A DNA stretch of 64,000 nucleotides from CALVGQ01 sp964368495 (lineage in GTDB: Bacteria > Bacillota_I > Bacilli_A > Erysipelotrichales > Erysipelotrichaceae). Positions 1 through 7,966 of this stretch are shown one piece after another. The DNA is taken from contig CAYJAJ010000006.1 of NCBI GenBank assembly GCA_964368495.1, positions 6,833-70,832 on the forward strand, in the 5' to 3' direction. The translations under genes were made by a program, and so were the position numbers. Numbering within the stretch: the stretch's first letter is position 1; every line of letters starts with the position of its first letter. Under the pieces are notes generated by a model. That model searched no databases. It was not told where the DNA came from and saw only the letters and a program-made list of their open reading frames with translations.

Positions 1-116
1 AGTAAATTTAATTACTAACTATGTTCATGTAACAAATTATCATTTATACTATATTATGTGTCAAATAATTAAGTAGTAACAAAATAGCATTGAAATAAAG
101 AAAGTGAGAGAAACAA

Positions 117-995
117 ATGAGTGATAAAATTTTTAAACAAAATTTAAATGATGAGCAACCACAAGATGGATTATTTAGTATGCAACTCTTATTTAAGGAG
201 CACTGTGACCTGCCGTCGATAGAAAGCTTTAAAAATGCCTATGAAAAGCACATCGGAAACGTTCAAAGTGGGACGGATAATAGTGAATCAGTGCATTTTT
301 TTGCTCAAGATTATAAGAATGAATTTAAAGAAGGAGAACTGCCAGTTCAATTGATGGTGCTTCCATGTAGAGATAGTGGTGCAAACGCCGATGAAATTGC
401 GCAATCACAAATGTGGGATTGTCCAAATGCAGCAGAAATTTTGAGTTCTTGTCAACATACTGTTGTCGCTGTTGATGTGCTAGGACAAGCACTTCCATAT
501 AAAAAAAGGGCAGAGCTACTTGTAAAATATGTCATGGCTTTAATGGATGTTTTTGTAGACTGTGAGGCGGTTTACTTTACAACATCAGGCAAGTTACTGA
601 CTCGTGATTTTATTGTGAATGATGACACTCCAATTGAGGATAAATTCATTAAATTTGCGGTAAATGTTCGATTTTTTAATATTCAAGATACAAGTGACTG
701 CATTGTTGATAGCCTGGGGATGAGCGCACTTTTTTTGCCGGATTTACAGTATCATTACAAAGCGGAGGGCATCAACCCAAATATGGTGGTGAATCATGCA
801 TATAACGTGTTAAGTTATTGCTTTCATAATGACAATCCAATTGACCATGGTCAAACGATAACGGGTGTCAATTTTACTACAGGGCTTTTTGACAGTAATT
901 TACAGTGGGTTTGTAGCGAAGAAATGGCACTTATTCAACCTGTTCGCCCAGTGTTAGATGTCAATATTACAAATCATGCAGCAGGAAATAGATAA
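117..995 (+). CDS. DUF4261 domain protein (SUFU/immunity-associated)
   Basis: Predicted soluble 292-residue protein without signal peptide. The central stretch with QLMVLPC, SQMWDCPNA, VVAVDVL and the C-terminal half with VNVRFFNIQ, SLGMSALFLPDLQYH and NPNMVVNHAYNVLSY match my memory of the DUF4261 family, including its usual C-terminal IQPVR ending. The biochemical function of the family is unknown. The start ATG follows a GAAAGTGAGAG-type ribosome binding site. It is first in a run of four co-directional genes with gaps of 11-17 nt, and the next gene's AAGGAGAG sits right after its stop, so they are probably one transcript. DUF4261 is often found beside SUFU-domain immunity-like proteins, which is also the case here. 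The upstream 116 bases show no clear gene. Confidence 0.8.
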   Translation: MSDKIFKQNLNDEQPQDGLFSMQLLFKEHCDLPSIESFKNAYEKHIGNVQSGTDNSESVHFFAQDYKNEFKEGELPVQLMVLPCRDSGANADEIAQSQMWDCPNAAEILSSCQHTVVAVDVLGQALPYKKRAELLVKYVMALMDVFVDCEAVYFTTSGKLLTRDFIVNDDTPIEDKFIKFAVNVRFFNIQDTSDCIVDSLGMSALFLPDLQYHYKAEGINPNMVVNHAYNVLSYCFHNDNPIDHGQTITGVNFTTGLFDSNLQWVCSEEMALIQPVRPVLDVNITNHAAGNR

Positions 996-1012
996 AGCAA
1001 GGAGAGAAAAAA

Positions 1013-3109
1013 ATGATAACACTAAATATAAATGCGAAATTACAACCGAAATACAGATTTGATATTGAAGATTTTATTGATAAATACTTAAAAGAACATA
1101 ACTTAGGTTCAGTCGATGGTGGTGGGACATCAATGGCACATAATGGTGAAATAGAAGACTGTGATATTAATATCGATTGCAATGAGGAAAACTGCACCAA
1201 AATAATTGAATTTTTAAAGGATATTCCTGTTCCTATAGGAAGTAAAATCTATTTTGATGATGAGGAAAATGACACGGAAATTTTAGTAGGAAACTTGGAA
1301 GGACTGGGGTTTTATTTTTCGAATGATTTGCATGAAGATGTTTATAAAAAGTATGATATCAATGATGTAATTGGCAAATTTGATGAACTTTTAGAGGATA
1401 AACATTGTCTATATAGCTATTGTCAAACAAATGACTTTACTGCGATATATTATTATGGTGAATCTTTTGTAGCAATGGCAGAAGCCATAATGGAGTTTGT
1501 GAGTAGTAATCCACTTTGTGAAAGAGGGCAAGTTGTAGAACTTACACAAAGAGGGGATGAAGAAGTTGAAATAAATTGTGAAGATTCGACAATGAAAAAT
1601 GAGCTTTATTTACAAATTGAAAAACTATATGATGAAGATAAGGAAGAAGAGGCAATCTTACTTTATAAAAATGCAGATGAAAGCTTAAAAACACCAGATG
1701 TGAAGTCATATATTGCAGTGGGTTATAATAATTCAAGTATGTATAAAGAAGCTGTAGAGATACTTCTTACACTTGAAAACAAAACAAGCAATGAACTAAA
1801 ACGCTTGTATCGTCTTGCATTTGCTTATTGGCGTTTACAAGACTGGCAAAATTGTAAAGATGTGTGTAATCAAGTATTTGAAATAGCTAAAACAAATCCT
1901 GAACTAGATATTAATGGATATTGTCAAGATTGTAAGATGTTTTATGAGGATGCATTAGAAGGTCTTGAAGATGATTCAAGTGAAGAAACTGTTGGTGATT
2001 TTTCATTAACAACGTATGATGAACAGGAAATGGAAGCGATAGAAGCCCATATCACAAAAGAATTTGGAGAGTTTTCAAATGTATATCATGAGTTGATTTC
2101 TCCTGATATTCATGTCGATATTTGTGTTATTAATCCAACTGAAGAAAGAAACTATTTCACTTTAGTTACGATGGGGATGGGAGCTCATAAGATGAATGTT
2201 CCAGAAGAGCTTTCGGAGTGCTCAAGAGCAGAACTTTGTATCACTCTTCCAGCGGATTGGAAACTTGATGACGATGATGAAATATGGTATTGGCCACTTC
2301 GTTGGCTAAAAATTTTAGCAAGGTTACCGATTGAACAAAATACTTGGCTTGGTCATCTTCATAGCATACCTGCAGGAGAAGCATTGGCAGACAACACTGA
2401 ACTTGAAGGGTTCATCTTGGATGAGCCAAACACAAGGAGTGAAGAGGGTGCGATTTGTCACTTACCTAATAATGAGATAGTGAATTTTTATTCAATTATC
2501 CCGCTTCATGAAACTGAGATGTCATTTAAGCTAGATCATGGCGGAGATGAATTACTTGCAAGGCTAAGAAAAAAGCAAGAGAATATTTTTCTTGTGGATG
2601 TAGCTAGAGAGGCTTGTATTGATTTTGAAGAAGCACATGGAGGAACTTTGGATTCTGCACATGCTCATATGAGTTCTATATATGAAAAAGAGCTGGATGT
2701 AGACGTATTTTCTGCCTACAATCATTTGGCAATATATCTTAGATGGGCAATTGAAAATGATTTAACGTGCAAGGAATTCAATGAAAATTTTGTTGAAGTA
2801 ATCAATATGGTTAAAACAAAAGTAGCTATTGATGAGTTTGATTTAAGGCTTTTTCTTCATAAAGAATTCAATGGAAGGTTATTGATTTATTTCTTTAATG
2901 ACGAAGGTGCTTACTTTACTGCAGAGTACTATGGTGATAATCAATATCCAAAAGATGTTGATACGCACGCAATCAATTATTTTAATGGTAAAAAAGTTGA
3001 ACATCAAGATGAAGATTATTTGTTTGTCCCTTATGATGAACAGTATTATCAATCGATGAAAAGATACATTGATATTGCTTATGAAGAATATAAAAATAGA
3101 AGAAATTAA
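1013..3109 (+). CDS. Multidomain SUFU-family protein (poly-immunity-like)
   Basis: A 698-residue soluble acidic protein with several segments. Residues 1-175 form an N-terminal domain with a GGGTSMAHNGEIEDCDI stretch that recurs in immunity-type proteins. About 190-315 is helical and TPR-like (ILLYKNADE, AVEILLTLE, YWRLQDWQNC). About 335-520 is a suppressor-of-fused (SUFU) domain, seen as DIHVDICVINPTEERNYFTL, VTMGMGAHKMNVPEE, ELCITLPADW and EIWYWPLRWLK. The C-terminal ~160 residues (SAHAHMSSIYEKELD, NHLAIYLRWAIEN) resemble another small uncharacterised domain. SUFU domains occur in bacterial immunity proteins against polymorphic toxins (established for the family); the role here is inferred. 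The start follows AAGGAGAG. Expression is probably coupled to the preceding DUF4261 gene. Confidence 0.72.
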   Translation: MITLNINAKLQPKYRFDIEDFIDKYLKEHNLGSVDGGGTSMAHNGEIEDCDINIDCNEENCTKIIEFLKDIPVPIGSKIYFDDEENDTEILVGNLEGLGFYFSNDLHEDVYKKYDINDVIGKFDELLEDKHCLYSYCQTNDFTAIYYYGESFVAMAEAIMEFVSSNPLCERGQVVELTQRGDEEVEINCEDSTMKNELYLQIEKLYDEDKEEEAILLYKNADESLKTPDVKSYIAVGYNNSSMYKEAVEILLTLENKTSNELKRLYRLAFAYWRLQDWQNCKDVCNQVFEIAKTNPELDINGYCQDCKMFYEDALEGLEDDSSEETVGDFSLTTYDEQEMEAIEAHITKEFGEFSNVYHELISPDIHVDICVINPTEERNYFTLVTMGMGAHKMNVPEELSECSRAELCITLPADWKLDDDDEIWYWPLRWLKILARLPIEQNTWLGHLHSIPAGEALADNTELEGFILDEPNTRSEEGAICHLPNNEIVNFYSIIPLHETEMSFKLDHGGDELLARLRKKQENIFLVDVAREACIDFEEAHGGTLDSAHAHMSSIYEKELDVDVFSAYNHLAIYLRWAIENDLTCKEFNENFVEVINMVKTKVAIDEFDLRLFLHKEFNGRLLIYFFNDEGAYFTAEYYGDNQYPKDVDTHAINYFNGKKVEHQDEDYLFVPYDEQYYQSMKRYIDIAYEEYKNRRN

Positions 3110-3122
3110 AAGGAAGAGGACA

Positions 3123-3749
3123 ATGGAAAATCAAGAACTAAAAGCATCGGGTTGGGATGCGATAACTTTGGAATTTGATCGAATCTATCCAAACCAAAAG
3201 AATCCACTGCATATGGGAACACTTATCTCTTGGGAACTTGGTGGAAATGATCCATTACGTGGCATTAGCATTTATGATGCGGGTGATTGTTGGCATTTTG
3301 TATCTTATGGATTAACTGAGCTTTATGAAAAAGAAAGTGAAGATTTGCAGTGGAGTGGTTATGGCATGGAGTTTACTTTCAAGTTGAAAAAAGATGAAAG
3401 ACAAAATGATGACGATGAAATTCGTGGTATTTGTGGTATTTTTCAAACTTTAGCAAGAATGACTTTTACAAACGGAAATATTTTCTTGCCTTATCAGTAC
3501 ATTTATACTGGTCAAGAAGTTGGAATGGATGTCAATCAACAATCAAAAATTACTGGATTTTTTACAATACCTGATCAAGAAGCGAATACTCTTGAAACTG
3601 AGAATGGAAAAGTTGAATTTGTGCAGTTTGTAGGTGCAACAGATAGTGAGCTAAAAGCTGTGATGAACAAAGAACTTACAGTAGAAGAATTGTATAAAAA
3701 AATAGGCACTGATGTAACGGACTATTTTAGAAGTGCAGTTATAATATAA
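3123..3749 (+). CDS. Suppressor-of-fused (SUFU) domain protein
   Basis: A 208-residue, nearly single-domain SUFU protein. It shows the early GWDAITLEFDRIYPNQ segment, the HMGTLISWELGGNDPL core, WHFVSYGLTELYEKE, and SGYGMEFTFKLK followed by ICGIFQTLARM. SUFU proteins in bacteria are thought to act mostly as immunity factors for secreted nuclease-type toxins; no toxin is visible here. An in-frame ATG at 3069 overlaps the previous gene by 41 nt, but AGGAAGAGGA lies just before the ATG at 3123, so the shorter form is chosen. It is the third gene of the tightly packed set, 13 nt after the multidomain SUFU gene and 11 nt before the DUF4272 gene. It could be a paralogue of the SUFU part of the preceding protein. 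Confidence 0.8.
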   Translation: MENQELKASGWDAITLEFDRIYPNQKNPLHMGTLISWELGGNDPLRGISIYDAGDCWHFVSYGLTELYEKESEDLQWSGYGMEFTFKLKKDERQNDDDEIRGICGIFQTLARMTFTNGNIFLPYQYIYTGQEVGMDVNQQSKITGFFTIPDQEANTLETENGKVEFVQFVGATDSELKAVMNKELTVEELYKKIGTDVTDYFRSAVII

Positions 3750-3760
3750 GGAGTAATACA

Positions 3761-4441
3761 ATGAAATCATCAATGGATAGAAAAGCTGAATCAATAGCAA
3801 AATTAAAAGAAATGAATGTTCCATATAATGAATATCTTCCTGTTATTGAAAACAGTGAAAATGTAAGAATTAGAACTGGTAGTGAAATCGCTAAAAGAGC
3901 GATTGCATGTTTAATCTCAATACAGGCAGTCTTTGATTTGCACGGGGATGCGGATGATGAGACAAAGGCAAAGTCAAAATCATTACTTATAAATTTGCTT
4001 GAAAGTTTTGATGTTATGGATGAGCTAACAGAAAAAGAGAGAAAGTTACTATTTAGTGAAGAAGTCTCACAGCAAGATAAAATCAACATGACATGGAAAT
4101 ATGAAGCTTACTGGGTACTTCTTTGGGCACTTCATTTGGTGGATGAGTTAAAGTTTCCAAGTGAAATCTGTGATTGTGATCATGCGATTAGAGCAGTTGC
4201 GAAACATCAAGATTTTGAAAGTTTTATTGAAAATGTCAAACTTCGTGACATTGAAGAAATCTTAGATGAGTGTGATTTGATTTTTAGATACGATTGGGCC
4301 TGTGTTGATGCCCGTATAAAAGGAAGTCCTGCACCAGTAAATTTAGATAGTAGTGTAGTCTTAGAAAGACACAGAGCCTTTAATTGGCTGATTGATTTAG
4401 ATAAAAACAATGACTGGGATCATGTTTCTGTAAACACTTGA
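3761..4441 (+). CDS. DUF4272 domain protein
   Basis: A 226-residue soluble protein that matches DUF4272 in layout: an N-terminal helix with KLKEMNVPYNEYLPV, then RTGSEIAKRAIACLISIQAV, the conserved TWKYEAYWVLLWALHLVDEL block, and a C-terminal EILDECDLIFRYDWACVDARI segment. The family has no proven activity but is common next to SUFU and DUF4261 genes. AAGGAGT lies 7 nt before the ATG. It is the last gene of the four-gene set and is followed by a strong rho-independent terminator. The DUF call is confident; assigning an immunity function rests on context only. Confidence 0.8.
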   Translation: MKSSMDRKAESIAKLKEMNVPYNEYLPVIENSENVRIRTGSEIAKRAIACLISIQAVFDLHGDADDETKAKSKSLLINLLESFDVMDELTEKERKLLFSEEVSQQDKINMTWKYEAYWVLLWALHLVDELKFPSEICDCDHAIRAVAKHQDFESFIENVKLRDIEEILDECDLIFRYDWACVDARIKGSPAPVNLDSSVVLERHRAFNWLIDLDKNNDWDHVSVNT

Positions 4442-4481
4442 TTATGATTGTGTTATAAAACAATGAATGAATGTCTTATTT

Positions 4482-4518
4482 CCTTCATTGGTACTTAAAT
4501 GTACCATGAAGGTTTTTT
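4482..4518 (+). terminator. Rho-independent terminator after the DUF4272 gene
   Basis: Inverted repeat CCTTCAT(T)GGTAC / GTACCATGAAGG with a TTAAAT loop and one bulged base, followed by six T residues. It closes the four-gene SUFU/DUF4261 transcript. Confidence 0.85.
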
Positions 4519-4544
4519 GTTTGTGGTTTATTAAAGTAAACTAC

Positions 4545-4574
4545 TTAGTCATGATAGCACTTTCATGATATAAT
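4545..4574 (+). promoter_or_regulatory. Possible promoter of the Gfo/Idh gene
   Basis: TATAAT at 4569-4574 preceded by a weak TTAGTC at 4545-4550 with an 18-bp spacer. It lies in the only upstream gap, just after the preceding terminator. Confidence 0.4.
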
Positions 4575-4668
4575 TTTAAAAGGTCATAAACTTGGTTAAG
4601 GAATATGATTTGTTCAAAATTAAGTGTTAGTAAGTATATATCTAGTAAAAAAATCAAGGAGAAAGCAA

Positions 4669-5652
4669 ATGAAGATTGGAATACTTGGGTTAGGGTTAAT
4701 GGCAGAAATGATGGCAGCTACATTAGTGAAAATGGATGATGTGGATTGCTATGCGGTGGCCTCTCGCAGTTTAAAAAAAGCGAATAGTTTTAAAGAAAAA
4801 TACAATTTTAAGAAAGCCTATGGGTCTTATGATGAACTAATAAATGACTGTGAAGTAGATTTAGTGTATATTGCTACACCGCATTCAAATCACTATGAGG
4901 AAATGAAACAATGCTTAAATGCAGGGAAACCAGTATTGTGTGAAAAAGCTTTTTGTACTAGTGCTGAGCAAGCAAAAGAAATATTTGAACTTGCAAAAAA
5001 GAAAAATCTACTTGTAGCAGAAGCACTTTGGACTAGATATTTACCTTCAAGAAGAATACTTCAAGAAGTAATAAATAGTGGAATTATTGGGAAGCCTTCG
5101 GTGTTGAATGCAAGTTTATGTTATAAAATTTCTCATATTCATCGCATTGTTGATCCAAATTTAGCAGGAGGTGCACTACTTGATGTAGGTGTTTATCCAC
5201 TCAATTTTGCGATAATGGCATTTGGAGATGATATTGAATCAATCACTGCTAAAGCGACGTTTACAGATACAGGAGTTGATAAAAGCAATGCAGTGATTTT
5301 AACTTATAAAGATGGTAAAGTAGCGAGTTTATTTAGTAGTATGGAAGGTCCTAGCAATCGCTTGGGTCATATAGTGTGTACTGAAGGTTATCTTCAAGCA
5401 ACAAACATCAACAACATTGAAAAAATAGAAGTGTTTGATATCAATCACAAACTCATAAAAGCCTATGAAATACCTGCTCAAATTAGTGGATACGAGTATG
5501 AAATACGCGCTTGCATTCAAGCGATAAAAGAAGGAAAGATAGAATGTGAGGAAATGCCCCATGCTGATTCTTTGTTTATGATGGAAATCTATGATGAAGT
5601 GCGTCGACAAATTGATTTAAAATATCCATGGGAAATGGTAAGAAAGTTGTGA
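4669..5652 (+). CDS. Gfo/Idh/MocA family NAD(P)-dependent oxidoreductase
   Basis: A 327-residue oxidoreductase. The N-terminal Rossmann fold starts with KIGILGLGLMAEMMAA, followed by VYIATPHSNHYEEM and the GKPVLCEKAFC segment, where the CEK lysine is the usual catalytic/cofactor contact. The C-terminal Gfo/Idh domain includes AEALWTRYLP, GGALLDVGVYPLN and MEIYDEVRRQ, as in trans-1,2-dihydrobenzene-1,2-diol or glucose-fructose oxidoreductase-like members. The substrate is probably a sugar or polyol and cannot be fixed from sequence. The start is set by AAGGAGAAAGCAA before the ATG; an upstream in-frame start at 4624 lacks a ribosome binding site. It stands alone between two intergenic regions. 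Confidence 0.85.
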   Translation: MKIGILGLGLMAEMMAATLVKMDDVDCYAVASRSLKKANSFKEKYNFKKAYGSYDELINDCEVDLVYIATPHSNHYEEMKQCLNAGKPVLCEKAFCTSAEQAKEIFELAKKKNLLVAEALWTRYLPSRRILQEVINSGIIGKPSVLNASLCYKISHIHRIVDPNLAGGALLDVGVYPLNFAIMAFGDDIESITAKATFTDTGVDKSNAVILTYKDGKVASLFSSMEGPSNRLGHIVCTEGYLQATNINNIEKIEVFDINHKLIKAYEIPAQISGYEYEIRACIQAIKEGKIECEEMPHADSLFMMEIYDEVRRQIDLKYPWEMVRKL

Positions 5653-5754
5653 AGACCAGCTTTTTTTACTTTATGAAAATGCAACAACGGTACAAGTAGA
5701 TATTTCAAAGTTTGTTTAGTATAATATTTTTAGAAAGAGAATGGATAAGTAATT

Positions 5755-6324
5755 ATGAAATCATTGTTTTATACTACTTTAGAAAAAAATCCGATCATTG
5801 CAGCGATTAAAAATGATGTTGAATGTGATTGTTGTTGTAAAATGGAAAATATTGAACTAGTTTTTGTGCTTTATGGAGATGTTTGTAATATAAAAGAAAT
5901 TGTGAAGAAACTACATGATGCTAAGAAGAAAGTGATGGTGCATGTGGATTTGATTGAAGGCTTTTCCAACAAAGAAATTATCGTTGATTTTATCAAAGAC
6001 TATACGTTAGCGAATGGAATTATATCGACAAAACCAGCGATGATACGCCGAGCTAAAGAATTGTCACTATATACTGTACAACGTGTGTTCATCCTTGATT
6101 CAATGTCCTATGAAAACATTGAAAAATTAGTTGCACTTAGTCAGCCGGATTGTATGGAAATATTACCAGGGTTAATGCCGAAAATAATAAAAAAAATAGT
6201 ACAAAAAATCAATGTACCACTCGTCGTTGGTGGTTTGATTAATGATAAAGAAGATGTAGTTGCAGCACTTGAAGCAGGAGCAATTTGTGTATCGACAACC
6301 AATTCTCATGTTTGGCAAATGTAA
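5755..6324 (+). CDS. glpP: Glycerol uptake operon antiterminator GlpP
   Basis: A 189-residue GlpP-family protein. The family is a TIM-barrel-like RNA-binding antiterminator that responds to glycerol-3-phosphate and lets RNA polymerase read through leader terminators of glp operons (established for Bacillus). Diagnostic stretches: FVLYGDVCNIKEIV, VMVHVDLIEGFSNKE, DGII-like ANGIISTKPAMIRRAKE, VFILDSMSYENI, DCMEILPGLMPKIIKKI and LVVGGLINDKEDV. It lies 12 nt before glpK and probably shares its transcript. A GlpP-type target hairpin sits after glpK, in front of the dehydrogenase genes. No GlpF facilitator gene is present in the window. A TATAAT at 5720-5725 is the only -10-like site upstream and has no convincing -35 box. 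Confidence 0.9.
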   Translation: MKSLFYTTLEKNPIIAAIKNDVECDCCCKMENIELVFVLYGDVCNIKEIVKKLHDAKKKVMVHVDLIEGFSNKEIIVDFIKDYTLANGIISTKPAMIRRAKELSLYTVQRVFILDSMSYENIEKLVALSQPDCMEILPGLMPKIIKKIVQKINVPLVVGGLINDKEDVVAALEAGAICVSTTNSHVWQM

Positions 6325-6336
6325 GGGAGTGAATTT

Positions 6337-7833
6337 ATGAAAAAATATGTTATGGCACTGGATGCAGGAACAACTAGTAATCGTTGTATTTTATTTAATG
6401 AATCAGGAAATGTGTGCAGTATTGCAAGAAAAGAATTTCGTCAAATTTTTCCAAAACCAGGCTGGGTTGAGCATGATGCTAATGAAATCTTTTCTACACA
6501 GTATGGTGTTGCCACTGAAGCTTTGTCTTTGATTGGAGCTAATGCAGAAGATATCGTGGCAATTGGGATAACCAATCAAAGAGAAACAACAATTGTATGG
6601 GATAAACTAACAGGAGAACCAATTTATAATGCAATCGTATGGCAGTGCCGTCGTACGTCTGAATACTGTGATACGCTGAAGGAAAAAGGGTTAACAGATA
6701 AATTTAGAAGTAAAACGGGTCTAGTAATTGATGCTTATTTTTCAGCGACAAAATGCAAATGGATTTTAGATCATGTTGAAGGTGCAAGAGAAAGAGCCAA
6801 AAAGGGTGAACTACTTTTTGGTACTGTTGAAACATGGTTGATATGGAAACTGACAAAAGGAAAAGTGCATGTAAGTGATTATTCGAATGCATCACGTACA
6901 ATGTTATTTAATATCAACACATTAACATGGGATAAAGAAATATGCGACGAACTGGATATACCGCTTTGCATGCTTCCAGAAGTAAAACCATCTAGCTGTG
7001 TTTATGGAATGACAGATGAGAGAATGTTTGGAGCACCAATTGCGATATCAGGAGCTGCAGGGGATCAACAAGCTGCTTTATTTGGACAGACATGTTTTAA
7101 TGCAGGTGATGTGAAAAACACTTACGGAACGGGCGGGTTTTTATTGATGAATACAGGTGATAAGCCAGTATTTTCAAAAAATGGACTTGTAACGACGATA
7201 GCGTGGGGATTAGATAATAAAGTAGAGTACGCATTAGAAGGTTCGATTTTTGTGGCTGGAGCTGCAATACAGTGGCTAAGGGATGAACTGACATTAATTG
7301 ATAGCTCAGAGGATTCTGAATACATGGCTACAAAAGTGAAAAACACCAATGGTTGTTATGTTGTGCCTGCGTTTACTGGTCTAGGCGCGCCACACTGGGA
7401 TCAATATGCAAGAGGAACGATCGTGGGGCTTACTCGAGGTGTAAATAAATATCACATCATTCGAGCTACACTTGATTCGTTGTGTTATCAAGTCAATGAT
7501 GTTTTAACGGCTATGAAAATGGATTCTAAAATTGATTTGTTGACTTTAAAAGTTGATGGAGGCGCCAGTGCAAACAGGTATATTATGCAAACACAAGCCG
7601 ATATTACAAACATCACTGTAAAAAGACCGAAGTGCTTAGAAACAACAGCACTGGGTGCGGCGTATTTAGCAGGTATTGCAGTAGGATATTGGAGTAGTAA
7701 AGAAGAGGTTGTGAAGAATTGGGAATATGATTGTTCATTTGAACCAAGGATTGATGAGTCTCAAAGAGCTTCAATGGTCAAAGGTTGGAATAAAGCAGTA
7801 CGATATGCCTTTGATTGGGCTAAAGATGAATAA
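6337..7833 (+). CDS. glpK: Glycerol kinase
   Basis: A 498-residue FGGY-family kinase that phosphorylates glycerol to glycerol-3-phosphate with ATP. Visible motifs: the phosphate-1 loop DAGTTSNRCILF, AIVWQCRRT, the GAAGDQQAALFGQ and NTYGTGGF substrate/ATP region, ALEGSIFVAGAAIQWLRD, VPAFTGLGAPHWD, and the C-terminal KVDGGASANRYIMQ plus TTALGAAYLAG adenosine motif. Length is typical. In enterococcal GlpK a histidine (His232) is phosphorylated by the PTS protein HPr; aligned by eye, the equivalent here in DERMFG is Arg229. GTAAGGGAGTG precedes the ATG. It lies downstream of glpP and upstream of a new promoter and leader for the oxidation genes. Confidence 0.95.
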   Translation: MKKYVMALDAGTTSNRCILFNESGNVCSIARKEFRQIFPKPGWVEHDANEIFSTQYGVATEALSLIGANAEDIVAIGITNQRETTIVWDKLTGEPIYNAIVWQCRRTSEYCDTLKEKGLTDKFRSKTGLVIDAYFSATKCKWILDHVEGARERAKKGELLFGTVETWLIWKLTKGKVHVSDYSNASRTMLFNINTLTWDKEICDELDIPLCMLPEVKPSSCVYGMTDERMFGAPIAISGAAGDQQAALFGQTCFNAGDVKNTYGTGGFLLMNTGDKPVFSKNGLVTTIAWGLDNKVEYALEGSIFVAGAAIQWLRDELTLIDSSEDSEYMATKVKNTNGCYVVPAFTGLGAPHWDQYARGTIVGLTRGVNKYHIIRATLDSLCYQVNDVLTAMKMDSKIDLLTLKVDGGASANRYIMQTQADITNITVKRPKCLETTALGAAYLAGIAVGYWSSKEEVVKNWEYDCSFEPRIDESQRASMVKGWNKAVRYAFDWAKDE

Positions 7834-7836
7834 GCT

Positions 7837-7864
7837 TTGAAAATTAGTTTTGATTTGTTATAAT
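7837..7864 (+). promoter_or_regulatory. SigA-type promoter of the FAD/Fe-S dehydrogenase module
   Basis: TTGAAA (7837-7842), 16-bp spacer, TATAAT (7859-7864). A predicted start near 7871 puts the 7893-7946 hairpin inside the untranslated leader. Confidence 0.7.
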
Positions 7865-7892
7865 AAAGATATAAAAGTGAATATTTGCAAGA

Positions 7893-7946
7893 GAAAAGAG
7901 CGAAGCAAACAAACATGAAAGTCATGTAGGTTTTGTTTCGCTTTTC
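7893..7946 (+). promoter_or_regulatory. Candidate GlpP-controlled leader terminator hairpin
   Basis: Between a good promoter and the start codon, an imperfect inverted repeat has a core stem GCGAA/TTCGC plus CAAA/TTTG, extended by ACATGA pairing with TCATGT across an AAG loop. The 3' arm is followed by TTTTC. In Bacillus, GlpP acts on just such leader terminators of glp operons (established); action here is inferred from the glpP gene 1.6 kb upstream. The outer GAAAAG/CTTTTC pairs compete with the T tract for use as terminator tail. Confidence 0.6.
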
Positions 7947-7966
7947 ATATGAGAGGAGAGGGTAAG

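Noticed and set aside
5653..5754. GlpP-target hairpin in front of glpP-glpK
   Set aside because: No inverted repeat of comparable length was found there; only the glpK-downstream leader has one.
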